Part shown: positions 30,177-41,734 of the stretch, one piece after another | Numbering within the stretch: the stretch's first letter is position 1 | How the letters are laid out: each line of letters starts with the position of its first letter | DNA from: Lepidostoma basale | Lineage: Eukaryota; Arthropoda; Insecta; Trichoptera; Lepidostomatidae | Assembly: GCA_022606425.2 (NCBI GenBank) | Contig: JAHDVF020000016.1 | Coordinates: 3,626,501 to 3,690,500 of the forward strand | Direction of reading: 5' to 3' | Length of the DNA stretch: 64,000 bases | Position numbers and translations under genes: made by a program | The notes under the pieces: generated by a model | What the model saw: the letters and a program-made list of their open reading frames with translations, nothing else | Databases searched by the model: none | Told to the model about the DNA's origin: nothing

Positions 30177-30440
30177 TGGAGTTTTACATCATTGCTCATG
30201 AAATATTAAATACATAATTTTATCAATTATTCATTGCATTGATCATAATGATTCAGAATAGTTTAAAAAAATATTAATCCCGTAATATTATACGTACCAA
30301 CTTTAGTTAAAATACAAGAATATATAGATTTTATTAAATATCTCCTAAGAGCTAATGCTTAAAAAAAAGACAAAAAATGGTATTCCCGGAAATTATAATA
30401 AGACTTCTAGAAATGAGACGTTTTCATTCGAATTAATGAT
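30177..30440 (+). repeat. Foldback tail and a separate right arm
   Basis: 30177-30215 is the tail of the foldback at 28496. A second right arm (aagacttctagaaatgagac, gttttcattcgaattaat) lies at 30395-30438. The sequence between is unclassified. Confidence 0.6.
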
Positions 30441-31665
30441 TTTATTTTGATAATGTGATTTGATCCAAATCAAACAGTAAATTTATTTTGGTTGCAGAAA
30501 GATGGCATGCTCTACATGAAAACTTATAAATATACAGACAAACTCTTGTTTTATACAAGTTTTATTTTAATAGTTTGAATAAAAGTTTTATTACCAGGTC
30601 CGTGTTTTTGAAACCGGATTTTTTATTATTATAGGAAATAAATAATTTTTGTTTGAAAATGGTACAAAATATTTTATTCGCTGTATTGCCCTTCGCTAGA
30701 TACACATTTATCTCATCTCTCTGGGAATTCGTAGATGCCACGCCAAAAGAACTGTTGCTCTTTTCAGACAAACCAATCATCGAGTCATTTTTGACTATTT
30801 TCATAAGAAGTGAAGTAATGCTACATCCATGCAAATAAGTGATAATCGAAAGGAGCGCCTAGTGAGAAAGTCGCATGCTTATTTGCCAACTTAAAATGAC
30901 AGGGTACATGCAGGCACTTTCGTAAAAACGTGGAAAATAAACATCTGTGTTTTGTATTTACCTAAATATAATGTATTAACTTTATAATTAAATTACTTTA
31001 AACGTCATATTAACCACTTTCGTGAACAAATAAGGCAGTTTTACATTCACATTGTCATAAACGCGGTTCATTAATTATATCTTTGTATAATAGATGGTGA
31101 AAACTTTCCTCGTGTAATTCTTTAGTCATTTTTTTATACTATAAAATATGTATATGGAAAATTATTGAAATAAAAACAGTATTATTTTCCATTCAAGTTC
31201 CAAGGTTAACAAATTGAAACCATTTTTATATTGTACGATGAAAGCAATATCATTTTAGTCAATAATGTTTTATTGAAAACTGTTTGTATTTCAATAGAAC
31301 AGAACAGATATCAAACAACATAGACATCAATAAAACAATTATGATATAATACAATAAGTAATATTATTTGAATAAAATGGAGATATAAGACACAAAACGA
31401 TTGTGAAAAAAATGTAAAAATATATCAAGTCCACTTACCGCAGTTAGTGAGTAGATATTTTAAAAAAAGAATATTTAGTTTATAAATAAATTTTAATCTC
31501 TTATTATTACTTTGTTAAAAATATTTTTGTAACTGCTCCGACCTAATATGAACGCAAAAGAAGAAGAAAACATTGTTTTAATTAATAAATAATTCATGAT
31601 TAGGGAATTTCACTCTGTTAACACATTAATATTATCAAAAATGAAATCATTTGAACAAAAAACAA
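30440..31665. other. No recognisable feature
   Basis: Frames of 90 codons (30562-30834, -) and 61 codons (30653-30838, +) overlap on opposite strands. Neither shows a domain. Confidence 0.4.
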
Positions 31666-31667
31666 TT

Positions 31668-32960
31668 TAACATGAATGAAAACTTCTGTCTTCGAGGAGT
31701 TTTACTATATTTTATTTTAGATGAAATGACATGTTTCGCTATTTTAGGGAACTATCAAATAACACATTTTACAATGCCTTAGAAGGGCGAAATGTCATTC
31801 CATCTAGAGCAGTGGTTCCCAAACTTTTTTGGCTCGTGGACCGCTTGCTGTTTTTTTTATGCAGATCCCCTACTTTTGTATAAATTGTTTTTTTTTACAA
31901 ATTCACCTATAAAAATTGTGATACATTTTTATTATTATGGAAGTTACGTAATAAATTATATTGGATATTGGCGACCTTTTTTTTAGCTCATCAGCGACTT
32001 CGGTTGGTAGGTAGAATTCGGCAGCGACCATTTTTTTAGCTCATTCGAAAAATCGGACATTCGATTTTTCCAAAAGAAGCCAAAAAATAAAGTAATGTTA
32101 GCGTCTTTGCCCGGTGACAGCCCACCGTTACCACACTCCTTTGGTACATCAGAATACTGCGACTTCAGCTCTATTATTCCTTGCACTACTCCAACTTCAT
32201 CTCTTTGACCGACTAACCACGACCTAAATTATTACCATCTTCCTTATAAGTAATGACCCTTTACCACCAAGTTATCCACCATCATTCAGTCCTTTACTCC
32301 TCCCGCAATCAATGCAAACAAACAAAATCCTCCCCGATAGCCACGTCTCACGCAGGATGCTATCTCCTACCCCAACTCCATCTAGGCACTGCTCCTCTTA
32401 TCTTCCCCTCGGGAACAGACTTTTTTTATAAATACAATCCCAACCCTAACTGGTCTTCCATTCCTTGACAATAATGTATGACTTTATCATAAACCCTAAA
32501 TCCCCCTCGCCCTCTTTCGGAGGGACACTTCAGGCCATACATTAAGCCCCATCATAAAACAACTACCAAATCGCATTCCAACAATGTTTCCTACAGACGT
32601 TAGAGGAATAGCCATTAGAGGAATAGCCATTAGAACCTCTGTAATCCAGAAGATCCAAGTCCAAGTCCAAGTGGTCGCCGCCGACATCTACTGACCGGAA
32701 GTCGCTGTTGAGCTAAAAAAAAAGGTCGACAATGAAAAATATCCCCGGACCCCCTGACGTTGTTTAGGAAACCCCAAATCAATTTTAATTTTTGCGGACC
32801 CCCTGAAAGATCCCCAAGGACCCCTGGGGATCCGTACGGACCACTTTGGGAACCACTGATCTAAAGGATAATAAAACTCTTAGAAAACAGATGTTTTCAA
32901 TCATATTAATTCTTTTATAATATATATAGTTTCAAATCATTATTCAAGAAACAATAAATA
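31668..32960 (+). repeat. ACATGT-type foldback interrupted by a hAT element
   Basis: The left arm (gaatgaaaacttctgtcttc) and right arm (agaagggcgaaatgtcattc, resuming after the hAT with ataataaaactcttagaaaa) are present, with a tail containing atatagtttcaaatcattat. The core has lost CAT from the stem III palindrome. Confidence 0.75.
31810..32858. mobile_element. Non-autonomous hAT element
   Basis: Ends are CAGTGGTTCCCAAACTTTTT and the complement of CAGTGGTTCCCAAAGTGG, the style of hAT-family terminal repeats. An 8 bp target duplication (atctagag at 31802-31809, atctaaag at 32859-32866) differs at one base. Length is 1,049 bp. Frames of 60-70 codons inside have no transposase motifs, so mobility would need a transposase in trans. 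Confidence 0.85.
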
Positions 32961-33240
32961 TACAAAACATATTAATAAAAATAAAATGACTAATTTCAAG
33001 ATTAAATATTGCAACTCTATACATTTGTATTTTTCTTCTGCATCCACTTCGATTGAGCTATAGTTTAAATCGAGTCATGGCTTCCTTTATCTTTCGCCTC
33101 TGACTCATCCTGTTATCAGCCGCCGTCTTTTAATTTGAAACTTATAGAAGCTGTGTCGCACCCCTTTTCATTTTGCCCTCTCACCTCACCTGTATCTTCA
33201 AATTATCCTTGTGCTCCCCCCAGATTTCCCGTCATTATTC
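32960..33240. other. Unclassified stretch
   Basis: It is pyrimidine-rich around 33040-33235. No repeat match or domain was identified. Confidence 0.35.
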
Positions 33241-33241
33241 T

Positions 33242-33312
33242 CTGATGATTGTATTAATAATAAACAATTTTTTGTATACAACAGGTCATTTGAAGCCAAT
33301 TACTGTATACAA
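33242..33312 (-). repeat. SINE 3' tail
   Basis: tttgtatacaacaggtcatt and gaagccaattactgtataca are the complement of the SINE end seen at 36800-36840 and 57350-57390. Confidence 0.55.
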
Positions 33313-33317
33313 TTTGT

Positions 33318-33830
33318 TAAACTAACTAACTAACTAACCATCACGCCGTCTCCCCGAAAGGGTAGGGAGAAAGAATGGACTGTCACACTTTTACTGATGC
33401 GGCACTCCATCCTTCTCTTTTCGCTCCGCAGGAGGCGCGGTGTGATGGGTTGCGAACCTCATCGCCACCAATAGGCATCTCCCGCGCACACTTCGATCGT
33501 CCAACACCCACAAAATAAATCTAAAACAAATAATATAAAATACAATGATATAAAATAAAATAACAAAATAAAAATAATTTAACACAAAATGTTATTTTTA
33601 GATGGGGCACATACTCGTATTGTCTATTCAATTTATGTTCCACGAATCCACCGTTTTTTTATTTAGCACATAATGTAATAACACATAATGTTTTTTTCGA
33701 TGATGCACATGTTGACATGGACGATCCGGACTTTTGGGTTTATATAATTTATGTTACACGTATCCACCGTTTTTTAAATTAGCTGTAATTAGGCACTTAA
33801 CCAGCAAGAACTTAATAATAATATTGAAGA
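33318..33830 (-). repeat. Variant B element with RTE-like tail, longest copy
   Basis: Minus strand, 3' end first: (TTAG)n, tail coding an SILS-YPFGETA-like end, then gcggcactccatccttctct, accaataggcatctcccgcg, and an AT-rich body with tttatgttccacgaatccac. It is collinear with 57821-58185. It includes an internal repeat (tttatgttacacgtatccac at 33746) and about 100 bp not in the other copy. Confidence 0.75.
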
Positions 33831-33831
33831 A

Positions 33832-34012
33832 ATTACAATTTGTTTTTAGCTATTATAGTGATACTCAAATTACATGTAGCCTATCTATTGTAATTTTATT
33901 ATCACACACCAGACCAAATGTGAGAGTCACACTGCCATCGCCGTGAATCGAATCCGGGGTCCTTCGGTGTGGTAATTATAATTTCTGCCACTCTGTCACG
34001 AAGGTCATCAAA
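33832..34012 (-). repeat. tRNA-derived SINE, reverse copy
   Basis: Minus strand: gatgaccttcgtgacagagt, ggaccccggattcgattcac (B-box-like), then gtgactctcacatttggtct. It matches the copy at 4130-4345. Confidence 0.75.
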
Positions 34013-34059
34013 TTTATTATTTTTGACAAAATTCAACCTGTTTTATAACATTACGAATG

Positions 34060-34270
34060 ATTAATTTTGACGGCCTCTCACAATCGGTAAGTGTGACTCG
34101 CAGGAATCTACTATGCCGACCGCCGACCCATCTGTCTGGCGGGAATGACAAATAGGCGCTGTCTTGTAATGGCGGATTACTCAGCCGCTAGTCTTCCTTT
34201 CATACGTCATATTACATGGGTGACATATTGCCGGCAGGCATTATGACTCCCATTTAGACGAAAATACCAT
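34060..34270. other. Unique GC-richer block
   Basis: The segment (ccgaccgccgacccatctgt, gtcttgtaatggcggattac and following) is complex, repeat-free in the window and flanked by AT-rich DNA. It is a candidate conserved non-coding element. Confidence 0.35.
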
Positions 34271-34490
34271 AATACGTATATATTACATACAAACTTGAAT
34301 ACTTCTCGATTGTATTTAGTAGTGTTTTATATTATGTTACTCCGCTAGTCAGCTCTCCATAGTCGTCTGTACTCAAAAAGTCGTTTTTAAATTATTTATA
34401 TTTTAAAATATTCATTCAAACATACTTTATCATAATAATTAACTAAAGCGATGTTTTAATAGCTACAGAAGTAGAAGAAGTTATTTATTG
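34270..34490. other. No recognisable feature
   Basis: AT-rich unique sequence. Confidence 0.4.
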
Positions 34491-34494
34491 TTGC

Positions 34495-34660
34495 TTGAAC
34501 TATGATGTAAAACTCCATATTAAATGATTATTTCGAAAGAAAAAAAAACATATGTTTTCTAAGAGATTTATTATATTATATGTTATTGGAATGATAAATT
34601 CAAAAACGATATTTGAGTTAAAACATTAGATTATCTTAAATACTCTTGATGGTTTTTATG
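34495..34660 (-). repeat. ACATGT-type foldback relic, reverse
   Basis: The tail complement atgatgtaaaactccatatt is followed by the arm cgaaagaaaaaaaaacatat and gttttctaagagatttatta. The inner core is decayed. Confidence 0.6.
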
Positions 34661-34863
34661 GACTGTTCTGTACTGACTTTGTTTCAAACTATTCGATTTA
34701 TAAGAATATTTCAAATATTCATAATCGATTTGTTAGTATAATTCGTGTCTCAAACCAGATGTGTACAAAATTGGTTTTCTGCAGATATATTTTTATCGTC
34801 TTTTATGTGCTTGCTAAGTATATTATGTAAATTCGCTTGGCAAATATTGGAATAGCCAATTTG

Positions 34864-35665
34864 TAAACTAACTAACTAACTAACCATCACGCCGTCTCCC
34901 CGAAGGGGTAGGCAGAAAGAATGGACTGCCACACCTTTCTTTCCTGACATATTTCTCTCGATTCCTCAACATTCATACATCGTGTCATGCACGCGCGTCG
35001 ATTTCTCTGACTCCTCACATGGCCGACATTCAATATTTGATTTATTTGATCGTGCCACGTTTTCCTCGGTCTTCCTCTATTTCTGGTTCCATTTACATCA
35101 TTAACATATAATTTTTTTTTACCATTATTTCTTCATTCATTCTTTCCATATGTCCAAACCATCTTAATGATCCTTTCATTATTTTGTTCATGACACCATC
35201 ATTCGCACCGCATTCACTTCTTATATTCTCATTCGACACTCTATCATACACAGAGTATCCACACATTCGTCTAAGAGATCTCATTTCTACTGCATTTATT
35301 CTACTTTCATCCTTCTTTTGCCAGTTCCATGCTTCGCTTCCATACATAAGGGTCGGTAGAAGAACACCATTGTGCACTGCCATTCTAGCTTTTTTGGACA
35401 GGTTTTTGTTTGCGATGACAACTTTAAGTGCACCATTCACTTTGTTGCCTGCCCCAACCCTTCTTTCAATATCCCCCTCCACTCTCCTATCTCTTGTAAA
35501 CATACTACCTAAATACACAAACTCAACTACTTGCTCCAAATTTTCACCATTCACGCTAATGTTGCAGACTGTCATGGTTTCTTCCTTTTCAAAAATCATT
35601 ACCTTGGACTTATTAACATTCATCATCAGATCATTTCGCATGCATACCTCATTCATACAATATAT
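34864..35665 (-). pseudogene. RTE-1 LINE, longest copy
   Basis: A 187-codon minus frame covers the region just after the reverse transcriptase catalytic motif. It reads NVNKSKVMIFEKEETMTV, LEQVVEFVYLGSMFTRD, GVLLPTLMYGSEAWNWQKK and GSLRWFGHMERMNEE. It then shifts frame and continues through GTRNRGRPRKTWHD to FGETA, stop and (TTAG)n. The FADD box, palm and endonuclease are absent. Order and motifs match RTE-type ORFs widespread in insects. A single frameshift lies near 35110, where the plus strand has a run of eight or nine T. Confidence 0.9.
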
Positions 35666-35669
35666 TAGC

Positions 35670-35825
35670 CAATTTGTAACAATATATTATCCTTATTTTT
35701 ACTAAAATACTCGTATTATAGTACTATTGCTTACAAGTCAGACTAGTTGAATGTACCATCTTTGCAATCGTAACTAACGCAATGCTATTAATTTTAAGCT
35801 CGCAATAATTCAAGCGAACTAAATA
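35670..35825. other. No recognisable feature
   Basis: Short AT-rich spacer. Confidence 0.4.
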
Positions 35826-35827
35826 AC

Positions 35828-35946
35828 ACTTTTTTCATTTGAAGCACTTATTCCACGACACACGACCATCCGGCGTTTATTTTTATTGCATCTTCAGCCG
35901 GCTAGTTCGGCAAGCCGGTCACGTTCAGTTTTGCTTGAACTCCACC
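35828..35946. repeat. ACCGGT-type hammerhead relic
   Basis: The tail tgaagcacttattccacgac is followed by a rearranged core (catccggcg, cttcagccggctagttcggc). A CTGAAGA box on the minus strand and scrambled stem elements remain, without GAAAC. Confidence 0.5.
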
Positions 35947-35949
35947 CTT

Positions 35950-36215
35950 TCGCCCCGGAAGGGCTGCGATGATCTCAACCCCGTGCTTTTATTGCATTAA
36001 TGGAATTGCTGCCCTCTAATAACAAGCGATAAAATGGATTAGTGTATTAAATGCGGTACCACAAATAACGGATATAACCGATAGCTGGAATTAGTCATTT
36101 GGAATTGCGGGTTATTACGTTGTTATGCAATTTGTGGGCAGCTCGCCACATTTTGGGGTGTTAGGGCAAACAACACCAACTCCCATTATTAACTTTTAGG
36201 GATTGTCACTAAATT
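35950..36215. other. Unique block with homeodomain-like sites
   Basis: The segment has many TAAT/ATTA cores (gcattaatggaattgctg, gcgataaaatggattagtgt, gaattagtcatttggaattg) in complex sequence not repeated in the window. It is a candidate host enhancer; the function is inferred. Confidence 0.35.
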
Positions 36216-36219
36216 TACT

Positions 36220-36625
36220 AAGTGGTATTAATGAATGTAGTTATTGATTGCTCATAAAAAATATATAAAATACAAATTTTTTATATTTTATTTAATTGAT
36301 CCGTATCGATTTTCCCTCTGTTCTTCCCGATTTTTTTCTGAATCTATATTCCTCACGTTTACTATCCATTGTACTCTTTTTTTTTATCGTTCATTTTTTT
36401 TACTCTTTTGGGTGGTTCATTTTCCAGAGATCATTGTGTCAAGTATAGAAGCTGCTATCATTCTGGAATACCTGCGCCGGGCTTGATATTACGTCACATC
36501 TCTGAAACTATGAAAAGATGAGATGAAATTCTTCAAAGAAACTCTAAAAGTTAAAGACAAAGGATCAACAATGACAGTCAATGCTAGGGAAGTTCTGCAG
36601 AAGATAAACCTAGATGAAGAACAGC
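36220..36625. other. No recognisable feature
   Basis: An 80-codon frame (36244-36486, +) is F/I/Y-rich without a domain. The A-rich segment 36500-36620 might be old coding debris. Confidence 0.35.
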
Positions 36626-36627
36626 AC

Positions 36628-36845
36628 TACATTTGACGACTTTCGTGGTAGAGTTGTAAAAGCGCTGATTTCCCATAACGAAGGTCCCGGCTTCGATTCC
36701 CGGCATTAGAAGTGTGATTGTCACACTCCCTTGTGTAGAATTTACTTGACAGTAAAATGATGATAAATTAGCTACCTATTATACTCATATGTAAAAAAAT
36801 GCATGCAGTAATTAGGTTCAAACGACCAGTTGTAAACAAAAAAAA
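36628..36845 (+). repeat. tRNA-derived SINE, most complete copy
   Basis: The head cgactttcgtggtagagttg is A-box-like, followed by cccggcttcgattcccggca (B-box-like, 36688-36707). The body gtgtagaatttacttgacag, attagctacctattatac and a 3' end ggttcaaacgaccagttgta with an A-run follow. It is likely transcribed by RNA polymerase III from its internal promoter when young and mobilised by a LINE. Confidence 0.8.
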
Positions 36846-36917
36846 ATATTGTTTATATATATGTTGTTTCCAAATCAATTTCTTTCTTAATACTAATAAA
36901 TATAATTTTTCATATGA

Positions 36918-37040
36918 AGCATTCATTTGTGGTTAGACATTTAAAAAAACAAATAAACACACACAAAATTAGCTACCTATCACATGTCATGAAAATCACT
37001 ATGATAGCTATAATATCCTTTACAGCTATATGGCTCATGC
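36918..37040 (+). repeat. ACCGGT-type tail joined to a SINE piece
   Basis: tgaagcattcatttgtggtt is the foldback tail. It is followed at 36969 by ttagctacctatcacatgtc, a SINE body sequence, and then unrelated DNA. Confidence 0.5.
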
Positions 37041-37044
37041 TGTC

Positions 37045-38420
37045 ATGATGTAAAGAGCGATTCAACAAAGTAATGATTATGAATAATGAAGACTTCAAAT
37101 CATTGCGCAGAAACAAAGGAAATGACGATAAGGTAACTACGGCGATTTTACAAACAACGTATTCCCTTGCTCTGGATGCCCCAAAGTTTGTGGACTTTTC
37201 AGCTATATAAAGACGCACATCCGTGATGGGCAGTCTTCCTCGGACACTTCCGATGGTGACCGCTAATATCTAAATTTTATCCTGCTTCTGCGAATTCCGC
37301 CCTTAACTTCAATTTGAGGGGTTAGTATACAAACATTCTAGCTACTACAGTGTGATTAATTTATTTACAATTTCAATCGGGGATTACAATTTGTAACATT
37401 TGACACAATCCAAAACTTTGAGGCAATCCAAAACCTCGATTTCCGACTGTTTGTTGTTTCGATCCTCTTCGTGTTACTCGAGAAATACCCCAATTACAAT
37501 ACTAATTATCTGTCGGATTCACCGGATAAGTTTCATTCCACTAAATCCATACCGGAGAGTATTATTTATTGACAATCACAGTGAAACTAGTCGAGTTTGC
37601 GATGTCGTTGAACTTTACGAGTTGGAGCTAGAAATAACATTAAAGACTGCCATATTGTTGAAGCCCAGTTTAACAATCTAGGATTTAACTGTAATAACTG
37701 TAGCAATTTAAATGTAGAAAATTGTATCACGCAGAAATTAACTCTACATAACTCTTTGTTGACGAACAAAAATCATAGAATGATAAAAGGTGATATCCGA
37801 TGTTGGGTTTCACATATTTAATTTGAACTCAATTGAAAATACTATATTACACCTTTTCAAACATTTATTAAGTTTCAAGGAAAGTTTGGTTTCAGAGAGT
37901 TAAATTAAATAAGCATTATTTTTTCCTATTTATAATAAATAAAAATTCAAAACTATTAATTTGAATACATTTTGTTCTTTTTTTTCATCTACTGCAATAA
38001 TCTGAATAAACGAGTTTGAATACATAAATAAATTTATATAACCTAAAATTTTATTGTAAAAAATCGCGCTTTATTTTTTCCGTTGTTTAATATTATTTAC
38101 GTGATTTGGATTATTAGCATCGATGCTTTTTCAATTTATTTTCAGTGTTTCTCTTATTTTCTTATAGTTAATTGTTTTATTTATTAAGGGTAACATACGG
38201 CGAAATCAAACTCATATATTAGAAGGAAAAAACACTCATTAAATATAAAGTAAGGCCAATTACATGCTACCATAAATATATAATATAAAAATAGTAAACA
38301 GTTAAAACGACAACGATAGTGTGAAACGAGATTGAAGCTACACCAAGTAGTCTAAATAAAATAAAAAAGTAACATATTATAATATCATGTAACATTACGG
38401 TCGCATCCAAGCCGAAACCG
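37045..38420. other. Unclassified, no gene recognised
   Basis: Frames of 81 codons (36973-37218, -), 93 codons (37400-37681, +) and 60 codons (37587-37769, -) lack any known domain. The part 37250-37640 is less AT-rich. The remainder is AT-rich. Confidence 0.4.
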
Positions 38421-38424
38421 AAGT

Positions 38425-38550
38425 CCGAAGTCGAAACATGTCATTCCCATAAAATGTAATAATACTTCTAGAAAACGGATATTCTAATTCATGTTTATTA
38501 TTAAATATGGAGTTTAAGATCATTGTTCAAAAACAGTAAATAAACTTTAT
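38425..38550 (+). repeat. ACATGT-type foldback, right arm and tail
   Basis: gtcgaaacatgtcattccca, taatacttctagaaaacgga, then the tail atatggagtttaagatcatt. Upstream sequence is unrelated, so the motif lacks its 5' half. Confidence 0.75.
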
Positions 38551-38554
38551 AACT

Positions 38555-38725
38555 AAATCATTAAGCCGAAAAGCTCGACGCTCCTCAAGCCAACCCGGTC
38601 CCTTATGTTGTGGAGCCAGAAGATTCGCCTCCTGTCAACATCTCGTCTATCCTCTAGTTTTTCATTAATAATCAGCTGCAGCAATTCAAAGCCTTTTGGC
38701 GTTAAAGCAAATTTGAAAATCCGTA
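38555..38725 (-). pseudogene. RTE-3 LINE C-terminal fragment
   Basis: The minus-strand frame has FELLQLIINEKLEDRRDVDR, then RRIFWLHNIRDRVGLRSVEL. It corresponds to LLRLIIMGKIEERRGVGR and RQLSWLRNIRELEGMSRVEG of the copy at 59815-60410. The longer frame reaching 38861 is not family-like upstream. Confidence 0.75.
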
Positions 38726-38995
38726 AGCCACGCAAGAGTAACAATTGAAAGTTTTGCCTGTACACCACCTGGCGAACTGAAACAAAACAAGCGAGTCTGC
38801 AGCCGACAAGACCGCTGTATAGAAAGGCACATAATAATTGACCGAAACCTCCAAATTCCATTCATATTACTTCATGGAACGTATGGATATCAAATTCGGA
38901 TATGCAATACAAAATACCTTCGCGAATGCAATGGAATATTTGAAATGCTAGTCTAATTGAGCAGCGAACTACTGCGGTAACAACATAATATTCTG

Positions 38996-39322
38996 TTACC
39001 ATCATGGCATGGTCTAAACATAATATTCTGTAACCATCATGGCATGATCTAAACATAATATTCTATAACCATCACGGAACGGCCTAAACAAAATAATTTA
39101 TAACGATCATGGCATGATCTAAATATTCTATTATATAATATACTAAAACCATCATGGCATGGTCTAAACATAATATTCTGTAACCATCATGGCGTGGTCT
39201 GCACATAATATTTTGTAACCATTATGGCATGGTCTAAACATAATATTCTGTAACAATCTTGGCGTGGTCTGCACATAATATTTTGTAACCATTATGCCAT
39301 GGTCTAAACATAATATTCTGTA
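38996..39322. repeat. 35 bp minisatellite, nine copies
   Basis: The unit is taaccatcatggcatggtct followed by aaacataatattctg. Units 6-7 and 8-9 repeat as 70 bp pairs (gcgtggtctgcac in one, gcatggtctaaac in the other), showing higher-order duplication. Confidence 0.9.
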
Positions 39323-39324
39323 AA

Positions 39325-40890
39325 CTTCATACAAACTCTATGATCAGAATGAGTGATAAAAAAATATTTATTTCGAAAACAGTTTTTCAGATATATAGTT
39401 TTTTTTAAGGTAATTGTAAATTTTCTAGAGTTTGTTATAATTAATAAGAATGCCATATTTTATATTGCTATGACATAAAGAAATGTCTTTCATAATAAGA
39501 CATTCAATATCGCCCGGATAATGTTTATCATTTTATTCCCTTCAAACATAACAAAAAATTTTAAATAGTTTCCATTACGAAATGTTATAAAACGTTAAAA
39601 ATAAATGGCATTGATTTATGCCTAGAAGCTATTAAGGGTTTGTACAGAAAATAAGTAAGCTTTTTATTAAGGTTTTCTAAAAGCCGTTCAAGTAACTTTT
39701 TATATTCGGTATGTGTAATTTTTTATGAAAAACATGTTTGCGATAAAATATAACACTCGCATACTTAGACATCTGGGCATACATACAATCGGTTTCATTT
39801 TGTTTTGAAACCAAACAACTTCACCAAAGTTGAACGTACAAATAAATGAGGGTATATGAGAGTAATACGGAGAAACTAGTGTAGCAATGTCGCCAAATAT
39901 TGACACAAAGGAACGGAGGCACCACCGAATATTTTCCGGCCTCGGCTTAAGCTACTCACCTGACGAAAATCCAAAATGCACTACTCAATGTACGTAGTAA
40001 GGTTTTGGTGAAGAAGCAAAAAGTTCGAACTTTTATTCTTAACGCTACTCCTGAACCTTAGAAATATTTCAACATTTTTTACACTTTCCCGCAAAACTCA
40101 AATTTTCGTTTATTCTTCAGTAGACTAAGCTTAAGGCTTGTCTCGAAAAAGCTAAATCAACGTTTACGGAACACCATCAAAACAAAATGTTTAAGTTCAA
40201 ATGATAAAAATAAATATTCACGCTGAAAATGCTCAGCGCCTTTTTGCTTTTAAGTAAAATTTGCTAGTAATCGTTTATTTAGATGTCTTAGGTGAAACCT
40301 GATCTTTTAGATTCAAAATCTTAAACAAGCAGATGTGAAAGAACAAAAATGTTTATTTTAATGTAAGGCTGATCCTTAAGTACTGTATTTACTAAATGTT
40401 TTTGTTACAAAGTGTCACTTGTATTTTGCTAAGTTTTAGATATTATCTTATGTTTTCGAAGTCTCTCAGTCAACATTTAGCTACCTGTGGTTTAATATAG
40501 AATTTGAAAGGAAAGATGTGGTTGCATATGAAAAACCTCATCTCAAGTAAAATTCGTTTCAATGGAAACCTGCCACAAAATTATATGTAAATGGACATCT
40601 ATATGCAGAATACACGGTGAGAATATTAATTAAATATTTACATATGCAAGAATAATTCGTATTTCATCATTATAGTATTATGCATACTTACTTTGACTAT
40701 ATATCTGCAATTCTTTGCCAGCAGAATTTAAGCAGCGGTAATTTAACCATGAATATTCTACTATAGATCACATTAAATTGCTTTAAACTGATACTTATTA
40801 TTGACGAAATAATTAATAATAATAAATTATGTACCTATATATTTTTTAATCACGATTTTGTTAAACAAGTAATAAAAATTCCTAGCAAAC
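39325..40890. other. No recognisable feature
   Basis: About 1.5 kb of unique AT-rich sequence. Only a 68-codon minus frame (39700-39906) is present, with no known domain. Confidence 0.45.
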
Positions 40891-40892
40891 TT

Positions 40893-41100
40893 ACTAACTA
40901 ACTAACCATTACGCCGTCACGTCGAAGGTGTCTGTTTTGCGAAAGTTTTATTGTAAATTATGGAAATGATATGTTTCGTCAGTCTAAATTGTCATTCTCA
41001 TAAATTATAATAAAACTTTTAGAAAACAGACGCTTCATTCATATTAATTTTTCTATTTTTTATTTACATCATTGTTAAAAAAACAATAAATATAGCACAT
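40893..41100 (+). repeat. RTE-1 terminus joined to an ACATGT-type foldback
   Basis: aactaactaaccattacgcc is the minus-strand RTE end, cut after gtcgaagg. It is joined to gtctgttttgcgaaagtttt, an inverted pair of foldback arms with the normal tail. Confidence 0.65.
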
Positions 41101-41300
41101 TCTTCTCAATGAGACCAAACCAGCTCACATCTATAACTTTTATTTAGAGGGAAGATCTAAAGACGACGAGAATTTTTTTTAATGTGAATGTTGTATCAAA
41201 TGGAACAGTAAAGAAAGGGTATAGATACTGAACAAAGGAGCATTTTTCAACTACACGGACTTAACATGCTTTATTAAGAATAATTATTCTAAAATAATAA
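41100..41300. other. No recognisable feature
   Basis: Short unique AT-rich stretch. Confidence 0.4.
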
Positions 41301-41303
41301 GAC

Positions 41304-41348
41304 CAGTCTGTCGATGCCAGCGAGCCTAGCGAAACCGGTCGCTGTCGA
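41304..41348 (+). ncRNA. Hammerhead-like motif (GCCAG stem)
   Basis: Plus strand: stem I CAGT/GCTG (one G-U), CTGTCGA, T, stem II GCCAG.. against CCTAGC with one mismatch, GAA, ACCGGT, C17. A6 is replaced by U. Downstream gaaataaagacaaaagtgga matches the relic at 10528-10640. Confidence 0.55.
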
Positions 41349-41396
41349 AATAAAGACAAAAGTGGATGTAGTTAAAAAAAACGTCGTTTTATTTTA

Positions 41397-41450
41397 TAAC
41401 TAACTAACTAACCATCACGCCATCTCCTCGAAGGGGTAGGCATCGGTACC
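41397..41450 (-). repeat. RTE-1 terminal 50 bp
   Basis: aactaactaactaaccatca then cctcgaaggggtaggca is the family terminus on the minus strand. It abuts the hammerhead element directly. Confidence 0.65.
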
Positions 41451-41734
41451 GCAAGGATGGTAGAATATATAAAAGATTATAAATGTGTTAGCCCAAGACT
41501 CATGTGGATTCGTTTCAAGATCGGGTCAACACGAGTTTTCCTTTTAATTGGATATGCCCCTGGTAACAACGAAAATGAGGCGAGTAAAGACGAGTTTTGG
41601 GACAATTATTTTTATTTAATTATTATCTAAAATAATAGTTTAATAATGCCCGTAAAGAAAGCCAAGTTTTGAATAATTTATACAAACAGATATTGAAAAG
41701 GGAAGATATTGGATTATGAAAGATAAACATTGTT

